From Muribaculaceae bacterium (GTDB taxonomy: Bacteria > Bacteroidota > Bacteroidia > Bacteroidales > Muribaculaceae), in NCBI GenBank assembly GCA_029052265.1, contig JAIDJJ010000328.1, forward strand, positions 1 to 50,988: a DNA stretch of 50,988 nt. Direction: 5' to 3'. A program made the translations under genes and the position numbers. Positions 35,244 to 44,091 of this stretch are shown here, piece after piece; the stretch's first letter is position 1, and each line of letters begins with the position of its first letter. The notes under the pieces were generated by a model. The model saw only the letters and a program-made list of their open reading frames with translations. It had not been told where the DNA came from and made no database searches.

Positions 35244-36620
35244 CTATATAGTCTGCTGCATTGCCCTGACAGCTGCCTTGAACCGATCTCCCCGGTCTTC
35301 ATAGCTTTTGAAGAGGTCAAAACTTGCGCAACATGGCGACAATAGCACCGTATCACCCTCTTTTGCAAATTTCCGGCAAGCTTCGAGCGCCCCTTCAAGT
35401 GAATCCGTATCGGCGATCTGTTCCACTTTTCCTGAGAAAAACTCCATAAGTTTCTCATTATGCAGCCCCATGCACACTATAGCCTTCACTTTCCGGGAAA
35501 CCAGCTCCTCTATCTCTGAGTAATCATTCCCCTTGTCTTTGCCCCCAAGTATCAGTACCGTAGGGGTCGTCATGCTTTCCAGTGCATACCAGGTGGAATT
35601 GACATTGGTCGCCTTGGAATCATTGACATATCTCACTCCATCTACGGTAGCCACATATTCGAGACGATGTTCAACTGCCTCAAAATCTTCAAGCGCTGAC
35701 CTGATATGTTCTTTCTTGATATTCAGGACCGATGCAGAGATACCGGCCGCCATGGAATTATATAAGTTATGCAGTCCGGGCAACGAAAGCCTGTCGCGGG
35801 GTATTTCCCACACATCTCCGGGCACCGCGAAATGAATAATCCCGTCTTCGACAAATGCCGCCGTGTTTTCTTCCTTATCGATACCGAACGGAAGCATAAG
35901 CGCCTCGCTCTGGACATGCGCGATCTGCTCCCTTATTACCGGATCGTCCTGCCAATATACGAAATAGTCGTCTTTGGTCTGGTTCTGAAGAATCCTGAAT
36001 TTCGCAGCCACATAATTCTCCATCTTGTGGTCATAGCGGTCAAGATGATCCGGGGTGATATTCATGATAACTGCGATGTTGGCTTTAAACCTGTACATGT
36101 TTTCCAATTGGAAACTGGACAACTCTATCACATAGATCTCATGAGGATCTGTAGCCACCTGAAGCGCGAGACTTTTCCCGACGTTTCCTGCAAGCCCGAC
36201 ATCAAGACCCGCCTTGCTTAAAATATGATAAGTGAGAAGGGTAGTGGTGGTCTTTCCGTTAGAACCTGTGATACACACCATCTTTGCATCCGTGAAACCT
36301 GCCGCAAATTCTATTTCCGACAAGACGGGAATCCCTTTTGCCACAATTTTCTCAACCATCGGGGCATAAGGCGGAATACCGGGGCTTTTCACCACGACAT
36401 CGGCTGAAAGTATTTTTTCTTCACTATGACCGCATTCTTCATAGGATATGCCGTGACGATCAAGCAATTCCTTGTATTTTGACGGGATTGTGCCCATATC
36501 TGAAAGAAACACATCCATCCCTTTCTCCTTACCGAGCACAGCCGCGCCGGCTCCGCTTTCTCCACCGCCGAGCACCACAAGACGTCCGTCGGTATCTATA
36601 TTGTGTTTGTTTATACTCAC
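35244..36620 (-). CDS. murD: UDP-N-acetylmuramoyl-L-alanine--D-glutamate ligase
   Basis: 458 residues. The nucleotide-binding loop GSNGKTT is at 119-125, with LVVLGGGESGAGAAVLGK near the N-terminus, VIELSSFQLE, NITPDHLDRYD, VNDSKATNVNST and the C-terminal LLSPCCASFDLFKSYEDRG typical of MurD. It adds D-Glu to UDP-MurNAc-Ala. The start appears to be a GTG at 36618-36620, with no ATG nearby in frame. It lies 58 bp upstream of ftsW and 79 bp downstream of mraY. Confidence 0.96.
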   Translation of the reverse strand: MSINKHNIDTDGRLVVLGGGESGAGAAVLGKEKGMDVFLSDMGTIPSKYKELLDRHGISYEECGHSEEKILSADVVVKSPGIPPYAPMVEKIVAKGIPVLSEIEFAAGFTDAKMVCITGSNGKTTTTLLTYHILSKAGLDVGLAGNVGKSLALQVATDPHEIYVIELSSFQLENMYRFKANIAVIMNITPDHLDRYDHKMENYVAAKFRILQNQTKDDYFVYWQDDPVIREQIAHVQSEALMLPFGIDKEENTAAFVEDGIIHFAVPGDVWEIPRDRLSLPGLHNLYNSMAAGISASVLNIKKEHIRSALEDFEAVEHRLEYVATVDGVRYVNDSKATNVNSTWYALESMTTPTVLILGGKDKGNDYSEIEELVSRKVKAIVCMGLHNEKLMEFFSGKVEQIADTDSLEGALEACRKFAKEGDTVLLSPCCASFDLFKSYEDRGDRFKAAVRAMQQTI

Positions 36621-36699
36621 TGGATATATATTTAGTTTCTGTTGTATAGAGAGAATCGCTGTTATGATATCTGCCGACTCAAGGGGTTGACACCCGCGA

Positions 36700-38031
36700 T
36701 CAGCGTATCTTCAGGGTAACAAAGGTAAGCGTGGCAAGCAGAATACCTACGATCCAGAATCTTGTCACTATCTTGGATTCCGGAACCGGCACTTTCGGAA
36801 AGTTGACAAGACACCTTATCGAACTGTCGCCAGCCTTCTGGAAATGATGATGCAGGGGTGTCATTTTGAAGATACGCCTCCCTTCTCCATATTTCTTCTT
36901 GGTATATTTGAAATATCCTACCTGCATTATCACCGACAAGTCTTCGATAAAGAAGATAAGACACAACACCGGGATCAGCAATTCCTTACGTATCAGGATG
37001 GCAAACACCGCAAGTATGCCTCCGATTGTCAGGCTTCCGGTGTCGCCCATAAATACCTGTGCCGGAAATGCGTTATACCACAGGAAGCCTACAAGTGCTC
37101 CTATAAAAGCTGCCGCATACACCACCAGTTCCTCACTGCCGGGAATATACATGATGTTCAGATATCCCGAATATATCACATTGCCTCCCAGATAAGCCAT
37201 GATTGCAAGCGCCACACCTATTATCGCGGATGTACCGGCACAAAGTCCGTCAAGCCCGTCCGTAAGGTTGGCGCCGTTGCTAACAGCCGTGACAACTATG
37301 ATCACGACAAATACAAACACCAGCCAGCCAAGTGTGTTGGCTATGTTCTTGTCGTGGATCCATCCGGTAAGCCATTCATAATTGAAATTATTGTTTTTTA
37401 CAAACGGGATGGTCGTCTGGGGCGTCTTTTCCGGGCGAGGGTAGGTGATACCTTCTCCCGACACACTTTCTGCCACAAATATTGTGCCGGAGCCGTCTTC
37501 ATCCCCGATTACGACAATATTCTTACCTTCAGGATGCCTCACATCGCTTACACTGCGGCTCATCACTATCGACGGTGACAGCCACATCGTGATGCCAACA
37601 AGCAATCCGAGTCCCACCTGACCTATAACTTTGTATTTACCCTGCAGACCGTCCTTGTTATGATACTTCAGTTTGCGGTAATCGTCAAGAAATCCGATAG
37701 AACCCATCCAGACGGTGGCGACAAGCATCAGTATCATGTATATGTTGGAAAGATTGCCCAGCAATAGACACGGAGCAAGGATAGACAGGATTATTATTAT
37801 GCCACCCATGGTCGGGGTGCCTGTCTTTTTCATCTGTCCTTCAAGTCCTAAGTTACGGACCACTTCCCCTACCTGCATCTTCTGCAGCCTGCGGATGATA
37901 TATTTCCCGAATATCAGGGCTATGACCATTGCGAGAGCGAACGACATCCCTGCCCGGAAAGTGATATAGTCCATCAGACGGGCTCCGGGGATATCCACAT
38001 CCTGGAGAAGTTTAAAAAGCGAATATATCAT
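36700..38031 (-). CDS. mraY: Phospho-N-acetylmuramoyl-pentapeptide-transferase
   Basis: 443 residues with about ten membrane segments. MraY motifs include KTGTPTMGGIIII, FLDDYRKL, NGANLTDGLDGL, MGDTGSL and TPLHHHF. MraY transfers phospho-MurNAc-pentapeptide to undecaprenyl phosphate, giving lipid I. It is longer than the 360-residue E. coli form because of an extracytoplasmic insertion (about residues 165-235) that separates membrane segments, a feature I recall from other Bacteroidota MraY proteins. Confidence 0.97.
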   Translation of the reverse strand: MIYSLFKLLQDVDIPGARLMDYITFRAGMSFALAMVIALIFGKYIIRRLQKMQVGEVVRNLGLEGQMKKTGTPTMGGIIIILSILAPCLLLGNLSNIYMILMLVATVWMGSIGFLDDYRKLKYHNKDGLQGKYKVIGQVGLGLLVGITMWLSPSIVMSRSVSDVRHPEGKNIVVIGDEDGSGTIFVAESVSGEGITYPRPEKTPQTTIPFVKNNNFNYEWLTGWIHDKNIANTLGWLVFVFVVIIVVTAVSNGANLTDGLDGLCAGTSAIIGVALAIMAYLGGNVIYSGYLNIMYIPGSEELVVYAAAFIGALVGFLWYNAFPAQVFMGDTGSLTIGGILAVFAILIRKELLIPVLCLIFFIEDLSVIMQVGYFKYTKKKYGEGRRIFKMTPLHHHFQKAGDSSIRCLVNFPKVPVPESKIVTRFWIVGILLATLTFVTLKIR

Positions 38032-38045
38032 TTCTTATTCCGGCT

Positions 38046-39509
38046 TTATTTCCTTTCTTCAATTGCTGCCTTCACTTCCTCGCGGTCGTCGAAATGATGA
38101 CGCACCCCGTTGATTTCCTGATATGTCTCATGACCTTTCCCTGCCACAAGCACTACCGTGCCGGGACGGGCGCGCAGTATCGCCTTGCGTATAGCATCGC
38201 GTCGGTCTGTGATGCATTCCGTACGGCTGAGTTCATCGCGGTTGAGCCCCGCTCTCATATCGGATATTATATCTTCCGGATTTTCATTGCGGGGATTGTC
38301 GCTTGTGAGGTACAGATAATCGCTGCGGCAAGCCGCCTCCTGTGCCATCATCGGGCGCTTGCCGTGATCGCGGTTGCCTCCGGCTCCCACCACGGTAATT
38401 ATCTCTCCGTCTGCCCCTACTATTTCACGAATGGTGTCGAGCACGTTCACAAGCGCGTCGGGGGTGTGGGCGTAATCCACTATGGCTGCGACCCCGTCTT
38501 TTGAAAGGAACGGCTGGAAACGTCCCGCCACCGGCACAAGGCGGCTCATGTTGACCAGAACCTCCTCCGGATCAAACCCGGTCAGCAGCGATGCCCCGTA
38601 GACGTCTGTAAGGTTGTAGGCATTGAATTTCCCGGTAAACTGCACTTCGACCTCCCTGCCGTTCAGAAGCATCAGTGTGCCGTCAAGACGGGTCTCAAGC
38701 ACCTTCCCCCTGAAATCGGCATCCGAACGCAAGGAATATGTATAAACCTTCGCCTTGGTGTTCTGTACCATATACGCCCCGTTCTTGTCATCGGCATTAG
38801 TAAGGGCGAAAGCATCCGGCGGAAGCATGTCGAAAAATGCCTTCTTTGCTTTCATATAGTTCTCCACTGTGCCGTGATAGTCAAGATGGTCGCGTGTCAG
38901 ATTGGTGAATATACCCCCCGCAAAGCGAAGACCTGCCACTCTCTTCTGTGCTGTCGAATGTGAGGAAACCTCCATGAAGGCATATTCACATCCCTCTTCT
39001 ACCATTTCCGAAAGCAGTGCGTTCAAGGTCAAAGGATCCGGAGTGGTATGCGTGGTGGGCACCGCTCTGTCTCCCACATAATTGCATACTGTCGACAGCA
39101 ACCCTGCCTTAAACCCTTCAAGACGCGCCATCTCATAGAGCAGGGTGGCGGTTGTGGTTTTCCCATTGGTGCCGGTCACTCCGACAAGCTTCAGTTTTGA
39201 AGATGGATGGCAATACCATGCGGAAGCAAGTTTCCCGAGAGCCTCCGCAGAGTCTGCCACATGCACATAAGTGATACCCTTCTCGAAAGTCGCGGGGAGC
39301 TCCTCGCAGACTATCGCAGCCACATGGGCGCTTGCCACGACCGGAATATATTTGTGTCCGTCGTTGGTCACTCCTCTGACAGCAACAAACATGCCGTCTT
39401 TTTCCACCTTCCTCGAGTCGCTTTCAAGGGCGGTTATATTTTTGTCTGTCTCTCCTATTATCTCAATTACGTCGATGTCTTTGAGTAAGGTTGATAATTT
39501 AGAAGTCAT
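38046..39509 (-). CDS. murE: UDP-N-acetylmuramoyl-tripeptide synthetase MurE (meso-diaminopimelate type)
   Basis: 487 residues. ATP loop GTNGKTTT at 113-120; central motifs VSSHSTAQKRV and FTNLTRDHLDYHG; C-domain VDYAHTPDAL, GGNRDHGKRP and the substrate-specificity motif DNPR in TSDNPRNENP. DNPR indicates meso-diaminopimelate rather than L-lysine as the amino acid added. It lies 14 bp upstream of mraY. Confidence 0.97.
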   Translation of the reverse strand: MTSKLSTLLKDIDVIEIIGETDKNITALESDSRKVEKDGMFVAVRGVTNDGHKYIPVVASAHVAAIVCEELPATFEKGITYVHVADSAEALGKLASAWYCHPSSKLKLVGVTGTNGKTTTATLLYEMARLEGFKAGLLSTVCNYVGDRAVPTTHTTPDPLTLNALLSEMVEEGCEYAFMEVSSHSTAQKRVAGLRFAGGIFTNLTRDHLDYHGTVENYMKAKKAFFDMLPPDAFALTNADDKNGAYMVQNTKAKVYTYSLRSDADFRGKVLETRLDGTLMLLNGREVEVQFTGKFNAYNLTDVYGASLLTGFDPEEVLVNMSRLVPVAGRFQPFLSKDGVAAIVDYAHTPDALVNVLDTIREIVGADGEIITVVGAGGNRDHGKRPMMAQEAACRSDYLYLTSDNPRNENPEDIISDMRAGLNRDELSRTECITDRRDAIRKAILRARPGTVVLVAGKGHETYQEINGVRHHFDDREEVKAAIEERK

Positions 39510-39541
39510 ATGTGTAGCGGTTTTAATTTCTTGAATTTTGA

Positions 39542-41683
39542 TTAAATGTGCAGATCAAGCACAATCTTGCCTCCCTGCTTTATTGGGGTGCCTCGCGGAA
39601 TGGATTGCGACACGACCCTGCCCGAACCGCGGATAATTACGTCAAGTCCGCGCTGCTCAAGCAACATCACTGCCGTGGGGGCATCATATCCGATAACGTT
39701 GGGAACTGTATTTGAATTGTGGTTTTCCGCAGCTGCTTTCACTTTTTTTGACCTCGTTATGCCGAGGGAAGGAAGCAACTCGGATGAGGTGTATTTCTCC
39801 GAGGCGGAAAAGATCGGGACATCCGACGCTTTTTCTCCTGTAAAAGACGACGTATTGTTAAGCATGCCTCTCGCAAACATCTTGACTGCCATATTTTTCA
39901 CCACCTGTCCTGAAGTGCGGTTAGCACTGGTGCCGGAAGGTCCAAGCACAAGTGCCATACACGAATAACGGGGATTGTCATATGGGAAAAAGCCGGCAAA
40001 TGCATAACGCCGCTTAGATTGGTTGTACACACCCTTTTCAACAGGATAGGCGGTTCCGGTCTTGCCTACTACTTCCACCCTGTCATCCCGAACCATTCTG
40101 GCGGTGCCATGCTCTCCCCATACCACTTCACGAAGACATATCTTGACCTTCTCCGCTGTCTCGCGGGAGCATATCTTGTCTCTGATATAGTCGATAGGAA
40201 GTATCGAGTCTCTGCCGTTTTCATCTATCAGCGACCTCACGAGATGCGGACGGACGTATCTCCCTCCGTTGGCTATGGCATTATAGACCGACAACGTGTA
40301 AAGAGGGGGGATCTCTGTATTATATCCGTAAGCCTGCCGGGCAAGGTCGAGATGACGCGCCGTCAGGGTGATATTGTTGCCACGGGAATCCTGAGGCAGC
40401 AGCTTCCTTATACGCGGCACACACTCACCGGCAATACCGCTGTGCATAGGCTCAAAAAAACCTATTGAACTGAGACGGTCATGGAAAAGTGAAGGATCGT
40501 TGGCATAACCTCTAAAAATCACACGTGCAATCCCGGTGTTTGACGACATTTCTATCACCTGTTTCATACTTTTAACCCCGGGCGCATGCGGATCGCTTGT
40601 CCGCTGGAAAGGACTGCAATCGATCATATCGTTCACATCCTTGACCAAGCCGTCTTCAAAAGCGATCATCATTGATATAGGCTTCATGACGGATCCCGGC
40701 TCAAACGGAAGCACAGCCCGGTTGAGCGCCTCGCCGTAGGTGCCGTTCTCAAGAAGCTCTATATTGGAGATCGCTTTTATTTCTCCTGTCTCCACTTCCA
40801 TCAGGATCGCTGTGCCCCATTCGGCTCCGGAATCCTGACAGATGTTGAGCAGCTCCTCCTCAAGCATATCTTGAAGATCAATGTCGATGGTGGTCAGGAT
40901 ATCAAATCCCCTCACCGGAGGCTCAGTCACCCAGTTGCCGATACTTGAAGTAAGGGCGACTTTCTTGGCTATGCCCGGTTTGCCGTAAAGCATGGAGTCC
41001 AGGTCTTTCTCAAGACCTGAATAGCCATGAAACTCTCCTGTATTGAAATTTTCATTCACTCTGCCTATACTCCTGTAAGCCATTCTGCCATACGGATAGA
41101 TCCTGACATTCTTTTCCTCTTTATAGATGGGAATGCGGAATCCCCTTCCCTTGAAATCTTTCAGAAAGGGGAAATTCCGGATGCGCTCGAAATCTTCCAG
41201 GGTTTTCTTCTGCGCGATACGCAACGCCCTGGTCCGTTTATTAGGATCCTTGTCAAGTTCTTTTTTCAGACGCCTGTGCCAAGTGTATTTCTTGAATGTG
41301 TCAGGATGCTGTGTCAGGTTTCTCACTCTTGGATAATGATAGTCGAGAGAATCTGCGAGGCTGTCGATTTTTGCCCATATTATATCCTTGGGGATTTTAT
41401 TATGACGCAGGTCAAGTTTTATGTCATATACCTTAAGATTGCAGGCGAGGATATTACCGTTCGATGCAAGTATGTTGCCCCTTTCAGGGGGGATCACCGT
41501 AGTCTTCGAAAGTTCTTTCCGGGCGCGCTCATTCCATTGCGGCGCCTCTATAACAGTAGTATCAAACAGCTTTACCACCACTGCAATAGAAAAAATCATG
41601 AAGGCAACAGTGATAAGACCATATCTGAAAAGAATATGGTTCTTATTGGTCTGGCCCTTGCGTTTTTTAGTTTTAGCGGTCAT
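39542..41683 (-). CDS. ftsI: Septal penicillin-binding protein FtsI (PBP3) with PASTA domain
   Basis: 713 residues. One N-terminal membrane segment (about 25-45) precedes the dimerisation region and a transpeptidase domain with SVMK near 331 (nucleophile Ser), SSNTG near 375 and KTGT near 542. A single C-terminal PASTA domain (about 655-713: NTVPNVIGYDAPTAVMLLEQ) follows. It crosslinks septal peptidoglycan with FtsW. Its place after ftsL in the dcw operon supports ftsI over other class B PBPs. PASTA domains on FtsI are common in Bacteroidota. Confidence 0.96.
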   Translation of the reverse strand: MTAKTKKRKGQTNKNHILFRYGLITVAFMIFSIAVVVKLFDTTVIEAPQWNERARKELSKTTVIPPERGNILASNGNILACNLKVYDIKLDLRHNKIPKDIIWAKIDSLADSLDYHYPRVRNLTQHPDTFKKYTWHRRLKKELDKDPNKRTRALRIAQKKTLEDFERIRNFPFLKDFKGRGFRIPIYKEEKNVRIYPYGRMAYRSIGRVNENFNTGEFHGYSGLEKDLDSMLYGKPGIAKKVALTSSIGNWVTEPPVRGFDILTTIDIDLQDMLEEELLNICQDSGAEWGTAILMEVETGEIKAISNIELLENGTYGEALNRAVLPFEPGSVMKPISMMIAFEDGLVKDVNDMIDCSPFQRTSDPHAPGVKSMKQVIEMSSNTGIARVIFRGYANDPSLFHDRLSSIGFFEPMHSGIAGECVPRIRKLLPQDSRGNNITLTARHLDLARQAYGYNTEIPPLYTLSVYNAIANGGRYVRPHLVRSLIDENGRDSILPIDYIRDKICSRETAEKVKICLREVVWGEHGTARMVRDDRVEVVGKTGTAYPVEKGVYNQSKRRYAFAGFFPYDNPRYSCMALVLGPSGTSANRTSGQVVKNMAVKMFARGMLNNTSSFTGEKASDVPIFSASEKYTSSELLPSLGITRSKKVKAAAENHNSNTVPNVIGYDAPTAVMLLEQRGLDVIIRGSGRVVSQSIPRGTPIKQGGKIVLDLHI

Positions 41684-41701
41684 GTGCGGCGTTGATGTTT
41701 G

Positions 41702-42079
41702 TCAGTCGTTGATTAATTCCAGCTGATAGGGTGGAAATTCCTGAAATTCCAATCCGAGACCTTTTTCTTCCACCATTCTTTTCATCTCGGTTTCGCGTAT
41801 TAGCGACATATATGCCGCTTTCTCCTGCAGCTTGGAGCTCTCAGCCCTCTGCAGTTCCACCCTCAGGCGCTTGATCTCCTCCATCTTTGTCTTGGTCTTG
41901 TAGCGTAACCCCATCAATGATAGGAGAGCCACTACAAATACCATCAGGAGCCAAGCGTTGCGCTTGAAAAATTCCACGGATAGCGAACGTCCGTAGCGCA
42001 CGTCTTCCATCCATGTCGGAGCGGGACGCTTAAGGTTGGGTTTCTTTTGGTTATCTATATGTATATCTGTTTCTGCCAT
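41702..42079 (-). CDS. ftsL: FtsL-like cell division protein
   Basis: 125 residues. A basic N-terminal part (about 1-40), one membrane segment (about 41-59: NAWLLMVFVVALLSLMGL) and a coiled-coil-like region (KTKTKMEEIKRLRVELQRAESS) are arranged as in FtsL. Sequence identity is low in this family; the call rests on topology and its place between rsmH and ftsI. It is expected to act with FtsQ and to regulate FtsI/FtsW. Confidence 0.85.
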   Translation of the reverse strand: MAETDIHIDNQKKPNLKRPAPTWMEDVRYGRSLSVEFFKRNAWLLMVFVVALLSLMGLRYKTKTKMEEIKRLRVELQRAESSKLQEKAAYMSLIRETEMKRMVEEKGLGLEFQEFPPYQLELIND

Positions 42080-42129
42080 TATAAGAGAGAGTTGAAGAGT
42101 AGAGTTATACAGTTATCATTTTTACCGGG

Positions 42130-43053
42130 TTATTCATCGACATCTCCTATAAACTCCGCCACACGCAGCTTGGCGCTTCTCGACCGGGGGTTTGACTCAA
42201 CTTCCGACGGAGAGGGCTCCACGGGTTTGCGGGTGATAAGTTTCCAGGGAGAGCTCACTCGTCCGAAGAAATCCTTGTCTTCCACTCCGTCTACATTTCC
42301 GGTCTTCATGAAGTTCTTTACCATTCGGTCTTCTATGGAATGGTAAGTGAGGATTGCCAGTCTGCCTCCCTTGCGCAAAACTTCCGGCACTGCCATAAGA
42401 AACCTCCTGAGGTCGCCCATTTCATCATTGGTCTCTATGCGCAACGCCTGAAACACCTGGGCAAGCTCTTTTTTTTCCTGTCGCACATCTATTGAGCCAC
42501 GTACCGCGGAAGTAAGCTGGAATGTGGTCTCTATTGGTGAAAGGGAACGTGCCTTTATGATCGATTTCGCCACTTTTCCAGGACATTTCAGATCTGCATA
42601 GGAATTAAAGATCCTTCTCAGCTCTGATTCATCGGAGTCTGCCAGTATATCGGCGGCGGTACGCACGGCATTCCGGTTCATTCTCATGTCGAGCGGCGCG
42701 TCCGTACGGAAAGAGAATCCTCTTTCTCCGGAATCAAAATGATGGAAACTGACCCCGAGGTCGGCAAGCACACCGTCGATCTTTCCGGCATGATAGTAGC
42801 GCATGAAGTTTTCGATAAACCGGAAGTTGGAATGCACAAATGTAAACCTGGAATCATCTATGCGGTTGGCATAGGCGTCCATATCCCGATCGAAAGAAAA
42901 GAGCCGTCCACTTTCATCCAGCGCGTCTAAAATGGCACGCGAATGACCGCCGCCACCGAATGTGGCGTCTAAATATGTGCCGTCCTGTTTGATATCCAAC
43001 AGATTAATAGTTTCGTTGAGTAGCGCAGGAATATGATAAGAGGTGTCAGACAT
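42130..43053 (-). CDS. rsmH: 16S rRNA (cytosine-1402-N4)-methyltransferase RsmH (MraW)
   Basis: 307 residues. SAM-binding motif LDATFGGGGHSRAIL at 28-42, then LADLGVSFHHFDSGERGFSF, MRMN and NDEMGDLRRFL. It methylates C1402 of 16S rRNA on N4. It is the first gene of the dcw operon here; the usual preceding gene, mraZ, is absent from the 299-bp upstream gap. A promoter lies 33-65 bp upstream. Confidence 0.96.
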   Translation of the reverse strand: MSDTSYHIPALLNETINLLDIKQDGTYLDATFGGGGHSRAILDALDESGRLFSFDRDMDAYANRIDDSRFTFVHSNFRFIENFMRYYHAGKIDGVLADLGVSFHHFDSGERGFSFRTDAPLDMRMNRNAVRTAADILADSDESELRRIFNSYADLKCPGKVAKSIIKARSLSPIETTFQLTSAVRGSIDVRQEKKELAQVFQALRIETNDEMGDLRRFLMAVPEVLRKGGRLAILTYHSIEDRMVKNFMKTGNVDGVEDKDFFGRVSSPWKLITRKPVEPSPSEVESNPRSRSAKLRVAEFIGDVDE

Positions 43054-43085
43054 TTCAATAAACTCCAGTATTTTATTTCAAAATG

Positions 43086-43118
43086 TAAAGTTAGTTAAAA
43101 TTGTATACAATTTGCAAA
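43086..43118 (-). promoter_or_regulatory. Promoter of the dcw operon, with palindromic operator candidate
   Basis: On the minus strand, TTTG (43118-43115) as -33 element and TAACTTTA (43093-43086), close to TAnnTTTG, are 21 bp apart, 33 bp before the rsmH ATG. A perfect 16-bp palindrome, AAATTGTATACAATTT (43098-43113), fills most of the spacer, the place where a repressor would block RNA polymerase. The regulator is unknown. Confidence 0.6.
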
Positions 43119-43273
43119 TCTGAAACATTAAAAATTTCACTTTCGTCTTAAAACTTATCTACATTTTATCGACAATGTCTAAAAAAACGGCATCTCGGCG
43201 GAACCTGACCCCACTGACCGGAATACTGAAACTCGCTACGATAAGGCAGACATTGGTCAGGACACACACCACA
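43119..43273. other. Intergenic region between the dcw promoter and the repeat-protein gene
   Basis: No gene found; in particular there is no mraZ. Two near-consensus DnaA boxes stand 2 bp apart on the plus strand: TTATCTACA (43155-43163) and TTATCGACA (43166-43174). Each differs from TTATCCACA at one base. The rest has no visible feature. Confidence 0.45.
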
Positions 43274-43305
43274 AGAGCCTGTGTACATCTTACGACACAG
43301 GCTCT
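43274..43305. terminator. Possible terminator hairpin of the repeat-protein gene
   Basis: AGAGCCTGTGT (43274-43284) pairs perfectly with ACACAGGCTCT (43295-43305) around a 10-base loop. It is 48 bp past the stop of the minus-strand gene ending at 43353. No U-run follows on the minus strand, so it may instead be a processed 3' end. A smaller hairpin, GTCCGG/CCGGAC, lies at 43320-43346. Confidence 0.4.
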
Positions 43306-43352
43306 AATTTGTTATCTCTGTCCGGAAGTTTCCCATCCGACCGGACTTCACA

Positions 43353-43859
43353 TCAATCAATCTTATCTGCAAGGTCCGAGAGTTTTCCCGCCCCTTCATG
43401 TAGCAGGTCGGCGGCTTTACCTTTCAGCTTGTCGAACACTCCCGACGCTTTTTCTTTTATCGCTTTACCTGTCTCTTGCGCCTGGTCCTTTAAGGCGGCG
43501 GCTTTTTCAGCCACATTATCCTGCAGCTGCTCTCCTTGCTCCTGCAGTTTTGCCGCCTGCCGGGAAGCTGCATCTTTCAGCTCCGCAGCCTTGACTGCCG
43601 CCGCGTCTTTCAGGTCTTCAACCTTCTGACCTGCCGCATCTTTCAAATCTGCAATTTTATCTGCAGCCGCCGATTGGGCTTGCGCGATCTTCTCTCCGGC
43701 ACTTTCCTTAAGTCCCGCCATCTGGGAACGCGCATCTTCCTTTACAGATTCCGACTGTTGTTTAAGATCCTTCACCGCGTCGCCACATGCTTCTTCTGCC
43801 GACGCCATACTCGATTTTGCTGCATCAATAGCCTGCTCTTTATAATTTACTGTTTCCAT
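43353..43859 (-). CDS. LEA-like amphipathic-helix repeat protein
   Basis: 168 residues from the ATG at 43859; a TTG at 43904 would add 15 residues. It is almost entirely Ala, Lys, Glu, Asp and Gln, with no signal peptide. Four consecutive 11-residue repeats (68-111: KIADLKDAAGQ, KVEDLKDAAAV, KAAELKDAASR, QAAKLQEQGEQ) give the amphipathic helix pattern of LEA group 3 or apolipoprotein-like proteins. Such proteins are linked to desiccation or membrane stress, or to binding lipid surfaces; the role here is unknown. It lies between the dcw operon and mutS, on the same strand as both. Confidence 0.8.
   Translation of the reverse strand: METVNYKEQAIDAAKSSMASAEEACGDAVKDLKQQSESVKEDARSQMAGLKESAGEKIAQAQSAAADKIADLKDAAGQKVEDLKDAAAVKAAELKDAASRQAAKLQEQGEQLQDNVAEKAAALKDQAQETGKAIKEKASGVFDKLKGKAADLLHEGAGKLSDLADKID
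43527..43658 (-). repeat. Four tandem 11-codon repeats
   Basis: These encode residues 68-111 of the repeat protein. Each unit reads K/Q-x-A/E-x-L-x-D/E-x-A/G-x-x. The conservation is clearest at protein level. Confidence 0.65.
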
Positions 43860-44091
43860 AATGATTATCACATTTAATATAATGATTCTTCTGATTTTCG
43901 ACAAAATATAAACGCAACACCCTTTTCAGGGTTTAGACTCCTTCCCACAAAAAATGTTAAGAGTATGTTTTAATGCAGCATTATTTATCAGTTCAAATCC
44001 TCGCCGGCAAAATGATACGCGCCCGTAAGATATGACAATCATACGGGCACGTATATACCTTATTTCCACCGGTGTTTTATCTGCCTTATCT

